64,000 bases of DNA from a virus (IMGVR_UViG_3300024502_000013:1-64000), one strand, 5' to 3'; shown: positions 1 through 8,733, counted from the first letter of the stretch. Translations and numbers: made by a program. The notes: generated by a model not told the origin, from the sequence alone.

Positions 1-25
1 GTAGCATCCACACTTTCAAAATCCA

Positions 26-47
26 CGGTAAAATAAATAAAATACCG
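26..47 (+). promoter_or_regulatory. Leader hairpin before the capsid gene
   Basis: CGGTA (26-30) can pair with TACCG (43-47) around an A/T loop containing AAATAAATAA, 30 bases before the capsid start. The loop resembles, but does not match, the T4 late promoter TATAAATA. A late promoter variant or an mRNA 5' hairpin are both possible; the window begins too close upstream to decide. Confidence 0.3.
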
Positions 48-76
48 TTTTAGAAACTAACAAGGAGAAATAAAAC

Positions 77-1432
77 ATGTTTCTATCTGAAGAACTACAA
101 CAAAAATGGCAACCTGTTCTGGAGCACCCAGAACTAGAATCCATTAAGGATCCATATAAGAAGGCAGTTACTGCTGTTATTCTTGAAAACCAACAGCGTG
201 AAATGACAGCTGCTGCACAGCAGTTGAATGAAACCACATATTCTGCTGCACCTACAAACGTTACTGGCGCTGGTGTCCAGAACTTCGATCCAATCTTAAT
301 CAGCTTGGTTCGTCGTGCTCTGCCTAACCTGATTGCTTATGACGTTGCTGGTGTTCAGCCAATGACTGGACCTACAGGTCTTATCTTCGCAATGCGTGCT
401 AAGTACAATGCACAAGGAACCGCAGGTTCTGGTGATGCAAACGAAGCATTCTTCAACGAAGCTAACACAATCTTCTCAGGTCTAAGCTCTGGTGCAGGTG
501 GTTCATTCGGTTTTGCTGGTAACAACACAACTGACGTTTCTACAAGCGCAGTTCGTGACTTAACAGCTAACGCATTCACAACTGGTGTTGGTATGTCAAC
601 AGCAACTGCTGAAGGTCTTGGTGCAGATACCTCTACAGGTATGTTCAACCAAATGGCATTTAGCATCGAAAAGGTTACTGTTACCGCTAAGAGCCGTGCA
701 TTGAAGGCTGAATACTCTCTAGAACTTGCACAAGACTTGAAGGCAATTCATGGTCTTGATGCTGAAACAGAATTGTCTAACATTCTGTCTACAGAGATTC
801 TTGCTGAAATCAACCGTGAAGTTATCCGTACTATCTACACTGTTGCTGTTCCTGGCGCACAGTATGGTACTACAACTGCTGGTACATTCGACTTAGACAC
901 TGACTCTAACGGTCGTTGGTCTGTTGAACGTTTCAAGGGTCTGATTTTCCAAATCGAACGTGATGCTAACGTTATCGCTAAGCAGACTCGTAGAGGAAAA
1001 GGTAACGTTCTGATTGTTTCATCAGACGTTGCATCCGCAATGGCTATGGCTGGTGTTCTACAGTACACACCTGCTCTAAGCGCTGACCTACAAGTTGACG
1101 ATACAGGCAATACATTTGCTGGTATGTTGCACGGTCGTATCAAGGTCTACATCGACCCATACTTCGGTGGATACACTTCTAACCAAGAATTGGTAACAAT
1201 CGGTTATAAGGGTTCTTCACCATACGACGCTGGTCTGTTCTACTGCCCATACGTTCCTCTACAAATGGTTCGTGCAGTTGACCAGTACACCTTCCAACCA
1301 AAAATCGGATTCAAGACTCGTTACGGAATGGTTGCAAACCCATTTGCTGAGGGTACCGATGTTGGTCAGGGTCGTCTGTCAGCTCGTGCTAACAAGTATT
1401 ACAGAATTTTCCAAGTGAAAAACCTAATGTGA
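77..1432 (+). CDS. 23: Major capsid protein (gp23-like)
   Basis: This is the T4-type major head protein, 451 residues, which assembles the hexamers of the prolate or icosahedral head. The start is set by AAGGAG about ten bases before the ATG. The N-terminus is charged and helical, followed by L50-N51-E52, which fits the (L/I)-x-E site cut by the T4-type prohead protease; the mature protein would then begin at T53. The rest is Gly/Ala/Thr-rich with the conserved C-terminal RYGMVANP-type end of the family. A strong terminator follows directly, so it is expressed as a unit with whatever lies upstream. Family assignment is confident; the cleavage site is inferred. Confidence 0.95.
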   Translation: MFLSEELQQKWQPVLEHPELESIKDPYKKAVTAVILENQQREMTAAAQQLNETTYSAAPTNVTGAGVQNFDPILISLVRRALPNLIAYDVAGVQPMTGPTGLIFAMRAKYNAQGTAGSGDANEAFFNEANTIFSGLSSGAGGSFGFAGNNTTDVSTSAVRDLTANAFTTGVGMSTATAEGLGADTSTGMFNQMAFSIEKVTVTAKSRALKAEYSLELAQDLKAIHGLDAETELSNILSTEILAEINREVIRTIYTVAVPGAQYGTTTAGTFDLDTDSNGRWSVERFKGLIFQIERDANVIAKQTRRGKGNVLIVSSDVASAMAMAGVLQYTPALSADLQVDDTGNTFAGMLHGRIKVYIDPYFGGYTSNQELVTIGYKGSSPYDAGLFYCPYVPLQMVRAVDQYTFQPKIGFKTRYGMVANPFAEGTDVGQGRLSARANKYYRIFQVKNLM

Positions 1433-1471
1433 TTTTATTCACGAAAAACCACCACTAAGAGTGGTATTTTA

Positions 1472-1498
1472 AGAGGGACCATATGGTCCCTCTTTTTT
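1472..1498 (+). terminator. Rho-independent terminator after gp23
   Basis: AGAGGGACC (1472-1480) pairs perfectly with GGTCCCTCT (1485-1493) around a 4-nt ATAT loop and is followed by a run of T. A smaller CCACT/AGTGG hairpin lies just before it. It isolates capsid transcription from the homing-type gene behind it. Confidence 0.9.
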
Positions 1499-1527
1499 AA
1501 TAATCAACTACATAAAGTTCTTAGAAA

Positions 1528-1923
1528 ATGGAAGATATATTTGAAAGTCTTAGAACAATGGAATTTAATATGGAACAAATTAAAAAAAGTTCCATAATAA
1601 GATTCTACGAAAAAACTCGTTCAGAAGAAACTAAAAAAGCTATAAGTGAATCTAAAATGGGTATAAAACAATCACAAGAACATATTAATAAACGTGTCGA
1701 AAGTATGCGTGGTTTTAAACAATCACAACATCAAAAAAATAAAGCAAGAGAAACATTAGAATGTATATGGACAGTCACTACTCCACAAGGACAAAAAATG
1801 AATATAGTAAATCTTAGAAAATTTTGTAAAGATAACGGATTGGACCAAGGTAACATGGTTAAAGTATCACAAGGTATATTAAAACAGCATAAAGGTTGGA
1901 AGTGCGTTAAGGTTGTCTCCTAA
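1528..1923 (+). CDS. Free-standing NUMOD-type DNA-binding protein (homing endonuclease relative)
   Basis: A 131-residue Lys-rich protein. Residues about 30-60 (SEETKKAISESKMG, then SQEHINKR) look like the NUMOD3 DNA-binding repeats of phage homing endonucleases; the C-terminus (NLRKFCKDNGLDQGNM, then HKGWKCVKV) looks like the small DNA-binding module that ends many of them. No GIY-YIG or HNH catalytic motif is visible, so it may be a remnant or only bind DNA. Its first 20 residues are strikingly like those of the gene at 5391, suggesting a shared origin. It sits between the capsid and tail tube-like genes, a typical homing insertion place. Codon use is more A/T-rich than its neighbours. Confidence 0.6.
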   Translation: MEDIFESLRTMEFNMEQIKKSSIIRFYEKTRSEETKKAISESKMGIKQSQEHINKRVESMRGFKQSQHQKNKARETLECIWTVTTPQGQKMNIVNLRKFCKDNGLDQGNMVKVSQGILKQHKGWKCVKVVS

Positions 1924-1943
1924 ATACCTTGTAAGGAGAAAAC

Positions 1944-2453
1944 ATGACTGTACTGAACAGAAATCCTCAGAATACCAATCCGTTACAACCTACCAAATTC
2001 TTGATGACATTCACTAGAATGCCGTCAACAACATATTTTTGCCAGTCTGTAAGCATACCAAGTATCTCCTTGGGTTCTGCAATGTTTCCAACACCAACAT
2101 TAGATGTTAATGTTCCAGGTAACAAATTAACATTCGGCAGTCTGTCAGTTACTTTTATTGTGAATGAAGATTTAGAATCTTGGAAGAACATCTATGACTG
2201 GTTAATGTCAATTGGTCATCCAAATCTAGAGGAACGTGAAAGACTGAATCGTTTGGCTGGTGGCAAAAGACAAGCAGATGCAACATTAACGGTGTTAAGT
2301 GCATTGAACAATCCAGTTGCAAGAGTTCAATTCATTGGTCTTTACCCAACAGACATTGCAGATATTAATTTCGATACCACTTTATCTGCCGATACAATCA
2401 TTACCGCAACGGCAACATTCAATTATATGTACTACGAGTTCTTGCCTTTGTAA
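1944..2453 (+). CDS. Tail tube-like structural protein (gp19 family, tentative)
   Basis: A 169-residue protein beginning with a region typical of T4-like tail tube or tube-related structural proteins: an N-terminal segment on fitting (PTKFLMTFTRMP), then FCQSVSIPSISLG and a beta-rich core with a PGNKLTFGSLSVTF stretch. In marine T4-like phages similar genes follow gp23 and are annotated as tail tube or baseplate proteins. AAGGAG precedes the ATG. The assignment rests on remembered family patterns; it could be a baseplate component rather than the main tube protein. Confidence 0.55.
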   Translation: MTVLNRNPQNTNPLQPTKFLMTFTRMPSTTYFCQSVSIPSISLGSAMFPTPTLDVNVPGNKLTFGSLSVTFIVNEDLESWKNIYDWLMSIGHPNLEERERLNRLAGGKRQADATLTVLSALNNPVARVQFIGLYPTDIADINFDTTLSADTIITATATFNYMYYEFLPL

Positions 2454-2470
2454 TGCTTTTCTGATATAAT
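2442..2470 (+). promoter_or_regulatory. Sigma70-type promoter for uvsY/uvsW
   Basis: TTGCCT (2442-2447) and TATAAT (2465-2470) are separated by 17 bases. The -35 box lies inside the last codons of the preceding gene. The predicted start is about 27 bases before the uvsY ATG (base 2497). Confidence 0.75.
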
Positions 2471-2496
2471 ATACATTATTTGTTTTTTGAATTGAT

Positions 2497-2931
2497 ATGG
2501 AAACACTTGAACAGATTTTAAAACTTTGGGAGAACGATGCGGTCATTGACCAGACTGAACCTTCCAAAGAACTTTTAAAAATACCCACACTCCACAGTAA
2601 GTATTTGGGCATTCTTACCAAACACAAGATTGCATCCAAGAAGGCACACTTTGATTATCTCCGTATGAAGAAAATCAAGGCAGAATACTTCACAGGTAAA
2701 ATGTCTAAAGAAGAATTAGATGAACATGGATGGGAACCCTTTCCATTTGTACTCAAGTCAGACATGGCAACTTACATGGAAGCAGACAAAGACCTAATCA
2801 AACTTTTAGAAAAGAAGGTCTACCATGAAGAATGTGTTTCTGTAATCGAATCTATCATGCAGGAGTTGAAGCAAAGAACTTGGCAATTAAGAGATTTTAT
2901 TTCTTGGGAAAAATTTATTAATGGGCAATGA
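2497..2931 (+). CDS. uvsY: Recombination mediator UvsY
   Basis: UvsY (144 residues, close to T4's 137) loads the UvsX recombinase on single-stranded DNA covered by gp32. The sequence is mostly helical and charged, with the family's KYLGILTKHK and W-rich C-terminal region (TWQLRDFISWEKF). It overlaps uvsW by 11 bases, as the two cooperate in recombination-dependent replication, and is driven by the promoter at 2442. Confidence 0.85.
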   Translation: METLEQILKLWENDAVIDQTEPSKELLKIPTLHSKYLGILTKHKIASKKAHFDYLRMKKIKAEYFTGKMSKEELDEHGWEPFPFVLKSDMATYMEADKDLIKLLEKKVYHEECVSVIESIMQELKQRTWQLRDFISWEKFINGQ

Positions 2932-4426
2932 TATTATCATAACTAAAAAAGATGAGGTGTACGCCAAAGTACAGTGTGAAAGGTCTACCGCAATGGAACT
3001 TTCAGAGTACTTTACATTCTTTGTACCAGGTTACCAATTCGTTCCAGCCTATCGGAATCGCATTTGGGATGGTAAGATAAGACTGTTTAATCTACACACA
3101 CAACAATTATATTTGGGTTTGATTCCATATCTAAAAGAGTTCTGTGAAGAACGTGGATACAAATATGAATATGAAGAAATGGAGGATGAATTCTCTGTTT
3201 ATCAGGCAGATAAGTTCTTCAAGTCTTTGAATCTACATTCATCTGGTAATCCAATTACAGTAAATGAACACCAACAAGAAGCATTCATTGAGGCAATGCA
3301 GGCAAAAAGAAAACTTCTTTTGTCTCCTACCGCATCAGGTAAATCGTTAATTATATACCTCATCTTTAGACAACTCTTGGATTACCAAGACTTGAAAGGT
3401 TTGATTATCGTTCCAACCACATCACTGGTGGAACAATTAACGTCAGACTTTAAAGACTATGCATCTGAAACTGACTTTGATGTAGATGAATATGTACACA
3501 AAATCTACCAAGGAAAAGAAAAACATTCTGGTAAGAAACTGATTATCTCTACATGGCAATCACTGTATCAGATGCCACCCGAATATTTCCAACAGTTTCA
3601 ATATATCATTGGTGATGAGGCGCATTTGTTTAAGGCACAATCATTAACTACAATTATGACGGCCTGTACAAATGCAAAGTACAGAATTGGTTTGACTGGT
3701 ACATTGGATGGTACCAAAACACATAAGTTGGTGTTGGAAGGTTTGTTTGGTCCTGTCCGTCAGGTCATCACAACAAAAGAACTCATTGATAAGAACATAC
3801 TTTCATCATTTATCATCAAGTGCTTGATATTGAAACATTCACCAGAAAAATGCGAAGAATCAAAAGATTGGACTTATCAACAAGAAATTGAATATCTAAT
3901 TAATAGCCATAATCGAAATCGTTTTATCAGAAACTTGGCAATCAGTATGAAAACCAATACGTTGGTACTTTACCAAATGGTAGAGAAACACGGTCAAGTT
4001 CTATACAATATGATTAAAGAAAAGGCAGGAGACCGAAAAGTATTTTTTATCCATGGTGGTGTTGAAGCAGAAGAAAGAGAACAGGTAAGACGCATAATGG
4101 AGGAAGAAAATGACGCAATTATTGTGGCATCTTTTGGCACTTTTAGTACTGGTATTAACATTCGCAATCTACACAATATCATCTTTGCAAGTCCTTCTAA
4201 GTCAAGAGTTCGCAATCTGCAAAGTATCGGAAGAGGTTTACGAAAGTCAGGTACCAAAGACCAAGCCACACTCTACGATATTGCGGATGACCTCAGACAC
4301 AAGAAACACATGAACTTCACACTCAGACATTTCGTGGAACGAGTAAAGATATATAATGAGGAGAAGTTCCCTTATAAAATTTATAACATAGGACTTAAAG
4401 ATGACGGTACAAATAGTAAGACTTAA
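2921..4426 (+). CDS. uvsW: Recombination helicase UvsW
   Basis: UvsW is an SF2 helicase that unwinds R-loops and branched recombination intermediates, switching T4 from origin- to recombination-dependent replication. The 501-residue product has an N-terminal DNA-binding domain (about 1-110), then helicase motifs: Walker A SPTASGKS near 132-139, DEAH-type GDEAH near 232, TGT motif III, and QSIGRGLR motif VI near 425. Length equals T4 UvsW (503). Its 3' end overlaps the next gene by 26 bases, implying coupled translation. Confidence 0.92.
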   Translation: MGNDIIITKKDEVYAKVQCERSTAMELSEYFTFFVPGYQFVPAYRNRIWDGKIRLFNLHTQQLYLGLIPYLKEFCEERGYKYEYEEMEDEFSVYQADKFFKSLNLHSSGNPITVNEHQQEAFIEAMQAKRKLLLSPTASGKSLIIYLIFRQLLDYQDLKGLIIVPTTSLVEQLTSDFKDYASETDFDVDEYVHKIYQGKEKHSGKKLIISTWQSLYQMPPEYFQQFQYIIGDEAHLFKAQSLTTIMTACTNAKYRIGLTGTLDGTKTHKLVLEGLFGPVRQVITTKELIDKNILSSFIIKCLILKHSPEKCEESKDWTYQQEIEYLINSHNRNRFIRNLAISMKTNTLVLYQMVEKHGQVLYNMIKEKAGDRKVFFIHGGVEAEEREQVRRIMEEENDAIIVASFGTFSTGINIRNLHNIIFASPSKSRVRNLQSIGRGLRKSGTKDQATLYDIADDLRHKKHMNFTLRHFVERVKIYNEEKFPYKIYNIGLKDDGTNSKT

Positions 4427-4748
4427 AGATGGTTCTGATGTTATTTGTTACACAGAAAAAGAAAACAATACCGTGGAATTGGATTATCCTATGATGTTCT
4501 CTGTGGTAAATTCCAATTTGGTATTGCAACATTGGTTACCTTTGTCTGTAATGAAAGGCACTTCTGTAAAGATTCCTCTTGATGAGGTGGTATGTTTTAT
4601 GGATCCAAATGAAAACTTTGAAGATTATTATGTAACTGCGGTTAAAAAAATAAACTCTGTGATGGATTCCAGTAATGAGGATATTAAGGAAGAAATGATG
4701 GAAGCATTAAATGAATTGGAAACATCCAAAGGAATAAAGATACATTAA
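4401..4748 (+). CDS. Small Sm-like fold protein
   Basis: A 115-residue protein that begins MTVQIVRLKDGSDVIC and continues with alternating beta strands and a conserved LDYPMMF segment, a pattern of Sm/LSm-like folds reported from T4-like phages. It overlaps uvsW. A second protein with the same N-terminal plan lies at 28206 upstream of the DNA polymerase. RNA binding or a role as a transcription/translation regulator is possible but only inferred. Confidence 0.5.
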   Translation: MTVQIVRLKDGSDVICYTEKENNTVELDYPMMFSVVNSNLVLQHWLPLSVMKGTSVKIPLDEVVCFMDPNENFEDYYVTAVKKINSVMDSSNEDIKEEMMEALNELETSKGIKIH

Positions 4749-4770
4749 TATCATCGGGGCTACACCGTGG

Positions 4771-4799
4771 ACTATAACACATGTCAAGCCCCCTGTCAA
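4771..4799 (-). promoter_or_regulatory. Consensus minus-strand sigma70-type promoter without an obvious gene
   Basis: Read on the minus strand, TTGACA (4799-4794) and TATAGT (4776-4771) are 17 bases apart. A transcript would run leftwards, antisense to the Sm-like gene and uvsW. On the plus strand the same stretch can form GGGGCT (4756-4761) / AGCCCC (4787-4792). See findings. Confidence 0.5.
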
Positions 4800-4821
4800 C
4801 AACTTTTTATGGTATATTTGA

Positions 4822-5346
4822 ATGAGCAAACAACGACACTACATCAACAATGAAACGTTCCTCAGAGAACTGATTGAATACAAGAAACGCAAAGAGAACA
4901 ATCCGGATGAACCAATACCAAACTATATTGGTGAATGCTGGATGAAAATTGCCGAAGGTCTGTCTCACAAACCAAACTTCATCAACTATACCTACCGTGA
5001 CGAAATGATTTCGGATGGTATTGAAAACTGTCTTATGTATTTTGACAACTTCAATCCAGACAAGTCGAAGAATCCATTTGCATACTTCACACAGATAATC
5101 TACTATGCGTTCTTGCGTAGAATACAGAAAGAAAAGAAACAACTGTATGTGAAATACAAAGCCACAGAACAGGTTGGTATTCTGGATGAGTTTGAGTTTC
5201 TGGAAAGTGAAGATGGTACCTCAAAGCAGTTTGAGATTTACGATAACATTGCCGAATTCATTGAGAACTACGAAGAATCCAAACAAGCAAAGAAGGATGC
5301 AAAAGCGGCAAAGAAACCGCAGGGTATTGAAAAATTCATGGAATAA
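4822..5346 (+). CDS. 55: Late-transcription sigma factor gp55
   Basis: gp55 replaces sigma70 on host RNA polymerase and recognises the TATAAATA late promoter, together with gp33 and the gp45 clamp. The 174-residue product (T4: 185) contains the sigma region-2 core, with NPFAYFTQIIYYAFLRRI near 87-104 being the -10 recognition and core-binding helix. An acidic and then Lys/Ala-rich C-terminus follows. Four exact TATAAATA sites in the window fit with this protein being present. Confidence 0.9.
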   Translation: MSKQRHYINNETFLRELIEYKKRKENNPDEPIPNYIGECWMKIAEGLSHKPNFINYTYRDEMISDGIENCLMYFDNFNPDKSKNPFAYFTQIIYYAFLRRIQKEKKQLYVKYKATEQVGILDEFEFLESEDGTSKQFEIYDNIAEFIENYEESKQAKKDAKAAKKPQGIEKFME

Positions 5347-5367
5347 TCGTTATTGGCACCAAACAAT

Positions 5368-5375
5368 TATAAATA
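5368..5375 (+). promoter_or_regulatory. T4-type late promoter TATAAATA
   Basis: Exact match to the gp55-dependent late promoter, 15 bases before the start codon of the NUMOD-type gene at 5391. The short distance would give an almost leaderless mRNA, with GGAGG at 5381-5385 as ribosome binding site. Confidence 0.6.
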
Positions 5376-5390
5376 TGTTTGGAGGCAAAA

Positions 5391-5924
5391 ATGGACGATA
5401 TATTTAAATCCTTAACAGAGATGGAGTGGAATTTTGAAGAAATAAAAAGAAATTCCAAAAAACATTATACTTTTATAACATACGGCAAAGATAATCCTAT
5501 GTATGGATTGAAAGGAGAAAATCATCCTTCACATCACTGGCATAAAATAAAAGCCACAAAGGAGTATTATGATAATAAAAGAAAAAGTGTTTTGAATAGT
5601 TGGAATAATAATATGGAAAGAAAAAATAAACATTCCGAATCAATGAAAAATAAATGGTTATCTGGAAAAATAACGCCAGAAACCGCAAGAAAAAATGGTC
5701 AACATGGATTAAAAGGCAAAGAAATACATAATACTATTGCCATTGAATATAAAGGTGTGATATACTACGGTTGGCGTGAACTAAAAGAGTGTACAGGTGT
5801 TTCTAAATCTCTGTATAAAAAGTATTACGAAAAAGGTATTGATCCTGAATCCAGAATTGGAGCAAATGGACCAAAACCAAAGTCATTAACAATGAATAAT
5901 TTGAAAAAGGAGGTGTCTGTATGA
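5391..5924 (+). CDS. Free-standing NUMOD3-type homing endonuclease relative
   Basis: I chose the ATG at 5391, behind GGAGG, rather than an in-frame TTG four codons earlier. The 177-residue product contains NUMOD3-like segments (GKDNPMYGLKGENHP near 29; HSESMKNKW) and a C-terminal DNA-binding module (YYGWRELKECTGVSKSLYKKY). No nuclease catalytic motif is seen. Its N-terminus matches the 1528 protein (MDDIFKSL, then MEWN, versus MEDIFESL, then MEFN). It lies exactly between gp55 and gp47, and gp47 directly downstream carries a frameshift, so insertion of this gene may have affected it. It has its own late promoter. Confidence 0.6.
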   Translation: MDDIFKSLTEMEWNFEEIKRNSKKHYTFITYGKDNPMYGLKGENHPSHHWHKIKATKEYYDNKRKSVLNSWNNNMERKNKHSESMKNKWLSGKITPETARKNGQHGLKGKEIHNTIAIEYKGVIYYGWRELKECTGVSKSLYKKYYEKGIDPESRIGANGPKPKSLTMNNLKKEVSV

Positions 5925-6989
5925 AAGTTGCATTAATTACAGACCAACATTTTCGGTGCAAGAAATGATGCACAACATATATTGGACTTCTACGAGAAGT
6001 TCTACAGCCAGGTATTTTTTCCTAGACTAAAACAAGAAAAAGTACAGGCTGTCCTTATATTGGGTGACACATTTGACCGCAGGAAATACCTAAACTTCCA
6101 CACACTCAAACGTTCTAAACAAATGTTCTTTGAACCTTTGGCTGAACTTGGTGTTGATGTGCATATCCTAGCTGGAAACCACGACACATACTTTAAAAAT
6201 ACCAATGTTGTAAACTCGGTAGATTTGCTTCTTGGTGAGTATGGATCATCGTTTAATATTATTGACCACCCAACAGAAATCTATGTTGGCCCACATAAGA
6301 TTTGTATGATGCCGTGGATTTGTACCGACAATCATGCAGATTCTATGATGATGTTGCAAGATACCGATGCAAAGTTTTGCATGGGACACTTTGAGATTGC
6401 CGGCTTTGCCATGTATCGTGGTATGCCAAGTGAGGAAGGACTGGACCGTGGACTCTTTCGCAAATTTATCCGTACCTTTTCTGGCCATTATCATCATAAA
6501 TCTAACGCTGATGGTATTCACTATCTTGGAAACCCTTATCAGCTTACATGGCAAGACTATGGAGATGAAAGGGGCTTTCATATCTTTGACCTTGACACTG
6601 ATAACCTTGAGTTTGTCGCTAATCCTTTTGAGAATTTCCATAGGATAGTTTATGATGACAAAAAGGATGCCATCAATGTTATTTCATCTATGGATTTAAC
6701 TCCTTACAAAGACACATATGTAAAAGTGGTTGTAATCAATAAAACCAATCCATATCTGTTTGACAAATTTATGAATAACCTGTATAATGTCAACCCAGCA
6801 GATATCACCATCGTGGAAGATTTTACTGATTTGACCGAAGGTGTTGAAGATGATATGGTAGACCAAGCTGAAGATACTCTTACCATATTGAATAAGTATG
6901 TCGATTCGGTATCAGAACAAAATATCGACAACAACAAACTGAAAAACTTATTGAAAGAACTCTACATAGAGGCAGTTAATATAGAATGA
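5921..6989 (+). CDS. 47: Recombination nuclease subunit gp47 (SbcD/Mre11-like), frameshifted near its start
   Basis: gp47 is the Mre11-like nuclease that works with the gp46 ATPase to resect DNA ends. The natural start is ATG 5921, behind AAGGAGG, giving MKVALITDQHF, but this frame stops after 15 codons. The rest of the protein (GARNDAQHILDF..., frame of 6989) needs one base to be skipped at 5951-5954, in TTTTC. Downstream, phosphoesterase motifs are intact: GDTFDRR, GNHD, GHFE, SGHYHH. Combined length is about 355 residues, the T4 value being 339. Either a real frameshift, a +1 programmed shift (TTT C) or an assembly error explains this; see findings. The end overlaps gp46 by ATGA. Confidence 0.85.
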
Positions 6990-8713
6990 TTTTATTTCAA
7001 AAAGTTCGTTGGAAGAATTTTCTTTCCACTGGTGCACATTTCACCGAAATTAATTTCACCAAGTCAACAAATACATTAATCATTGGTCAGAATGGTGCAG
7101 GTAAATCCACTATTCTGGATGCATTGTGCTTTGGTTTGTTTGGTAAACCGTTTCGGAAGATAAATAAACCACAGTTACCAAATTCTATCAATAACAAAGA
7201 TTGTCTGGTTGAGATTGAATTTGAAATTGGTACGAAGAAATATAAGGTTGTACGTGGTATCAAACCTAATAAGTTTGAAATCTATGTCAACGGCGTTTTG
7301 TTGAACCAGGATGCGGCTGCGAAAGACTACCAAGACATACTAGAGAATCAAATTCTTAAATTAAATTTTAAGTCTTTTACGCAGGTCGTCATCCTAGGTT
7401 CAGCTTCATTTGTTCCTTTCATGCAGTTATCAGCCGCAGATAGGAGAACCATCATTGAAGATTTGTTGGACATTCAAATCTTTTCTACAATGAATGGTGT
7501 CACAAAAGATAAACTCTCACTCAACAAAGAAAGCTTAACTACGGTTAAGTATAACATTGCATTGCTTGAAGAAAAAATCAAGATGCAATTGGAGTCTATT
7601 GAGGACCATAAGAAACATACCGATGCGGAGAAAGCCAAGAAAGTTAAAGAGATTGCCGATTCTCAGTTACAGGCAATCAAACTAAACAAAGATAATGGCT
7701 TAATTCAGAAACACATTGATGCTCTGCAAACAAAGGTTGGTGATAAGAAAGAAAAATTGGATAAGAAATCCAAAGGACTATTTCAAATCAAAGGTAAAAT
7801 TCAAACCAATATTAATAGACACAAAAAAGATATTGAATTCTATGAGAACAATCACGATTGTCCGACCTGTAAACAATCAATCACACCCGAGTGGAAAGAG
7901 TCACAGGTTACAGAAAAAAATGGAAAGATTAAAACACAGGAAACGAATCTTACGGAAGTTGAAACTGAACTCACAAAAGTCAATGATGAACTTGAATCAA
8001 TCACAAAGATTCTGAATCATATTACCGAACATCAAAGTGAGATTACCAAAAACAATGCAACGATTGCGGCAATTAATAGTTATATCGAAAAGTTGAATAA
8101 GGAAATACAAGAACTCTCAACTATAGTAGATACAGCTGAGCAAGATAATGGGCGCCTAGCATCACTAAAACAAGAGCTAGAAGATAATACAATAGAGTAT
8201 CAAACATTATTGGTTGACAAACAGTATTTGGAATATGCCAGTGCATTATTGAAAGATGGTGGTATTAAGTCCAGAATTATTAAACAATATTTGCCGATAA
8301 TGAACAAATTAATTAACAAGTATTTATCAGCAATGGACTTTTTTGTCAACTTTAATATTGATGAAAACTTCAATGAGACAATTAAATCCAGATTCCGTGA
8401 TGAGTTCTCCTATGCAAACTTCTCCGAAGGTGAGAAGATGCGTATTGATTTGGCATTGTTGTTTACATGGAGACAGATTGCCAAATTAAAGAACAGTACA
8501 AATACCAACCTATTAATTCTAGATGAGGTGTTTGATTCGTCACTAGATACTGTGGGCACAGAAGAATTCTTAAAGTTGATTCACGAAATGGGCAAAGATA
8601 CCAATGTATTTGTTATCAGCCACAAGGGTGACCAACTGTTTGATAAATTCAGAAGTGTGATTAAGTTTTCCAAGAAGGGAAATTTTAGTAGAATTGAAAA
8701 ACCACAAAGTTAA
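6986..8713 (+). CDS. 46: Recombination nuclease subunit gp46 (SbcC/Rad50-like ATPase)
   Basis: gp46 is the Rad50-like SMC-type ATPase partner of gp47. The 575-residue protein (T4: 560) has Walker A GQNGAGKST near residue 35, a long coiled coil interrupted near 293 by a zinc hook CPTC, the ABC signature SEGEKMR near 479 and Walker B LLILDEVFD near 511. The start overlaps the gp47 stop. No defect is visible, so a functional partner is presumably selected for. Confidence 0.93.
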   Translation: MILFQKVRWKNFLSTGAHFTEINFTKSTNTLIIGQNGAGKSTILDALCFGLFGKPFRKINKPQLPNSINNKDCLVEIEFEIGTKKYKVVRGIKPNKFEIYVNGVLLNQDAAAKDYQDILENQILKLNFKSFTQVVILGSASFVPFMQLSAADRRTIIEDLLDIQIFSTMNGVTKDKLSLNKESLTTVKYNIALLEEKIKMQLESIEDHKKHTDAEKAKKVKEIADSQLQAIKLNKDNGLIQKHIDALQTKVGDKKEKLDKKSKGLFQIKGKIQTNINRHKKDIEFYENNHDCPTCKQSITPEWKESQVTEKNGKIKTQETNLTEVETELTKVNDELESITKILNHITEHQSEITKNNATIAAINSYIEKLNKEIQELSTIVDTAEQDNGRLASLKQELEDNTIEYQTLLVDKQYLEYASALLKDGGIKSRIIKQYLPIMNKLINKYLSAMDFFVNFNIDENFNETIKSRFRDEFSYANFSEGEKMRIDLALLFTWRQIAKLKNSTNTNLLILDEVFDSSLDTVGTEEFLKLIHEMGKDTNVFVISHKGDQLFDKFRSVIKFSKKGNFSRIEKPQS

Positions 8714-8725
8714 CTTATAGTTTTT

Positions 8726-8733
8726 TATAAATA
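8726..8733 (+). promoter_or_regulatory. T4-type late promoter TATAAATA
   Basis: Exact late promoter match 27 bases before the endonuclease VII-like gene at 8761, which has AAGGTG as ribosome binding site. Two of the homing-type genes here thus carry their own late promoter. Confidence 0.6.

Noticed and set aside
355-1143. Open minus-strand frames in the capsid gene
   Set aside because: They mirror the strongly biased codons of gp23, lack ribosome sites and resemble no protein.
4110-4313. Out-of-frame frame within uvsW
   Set aside because: It lies in a highly conserved helicase region and has no start signal; a shadow.
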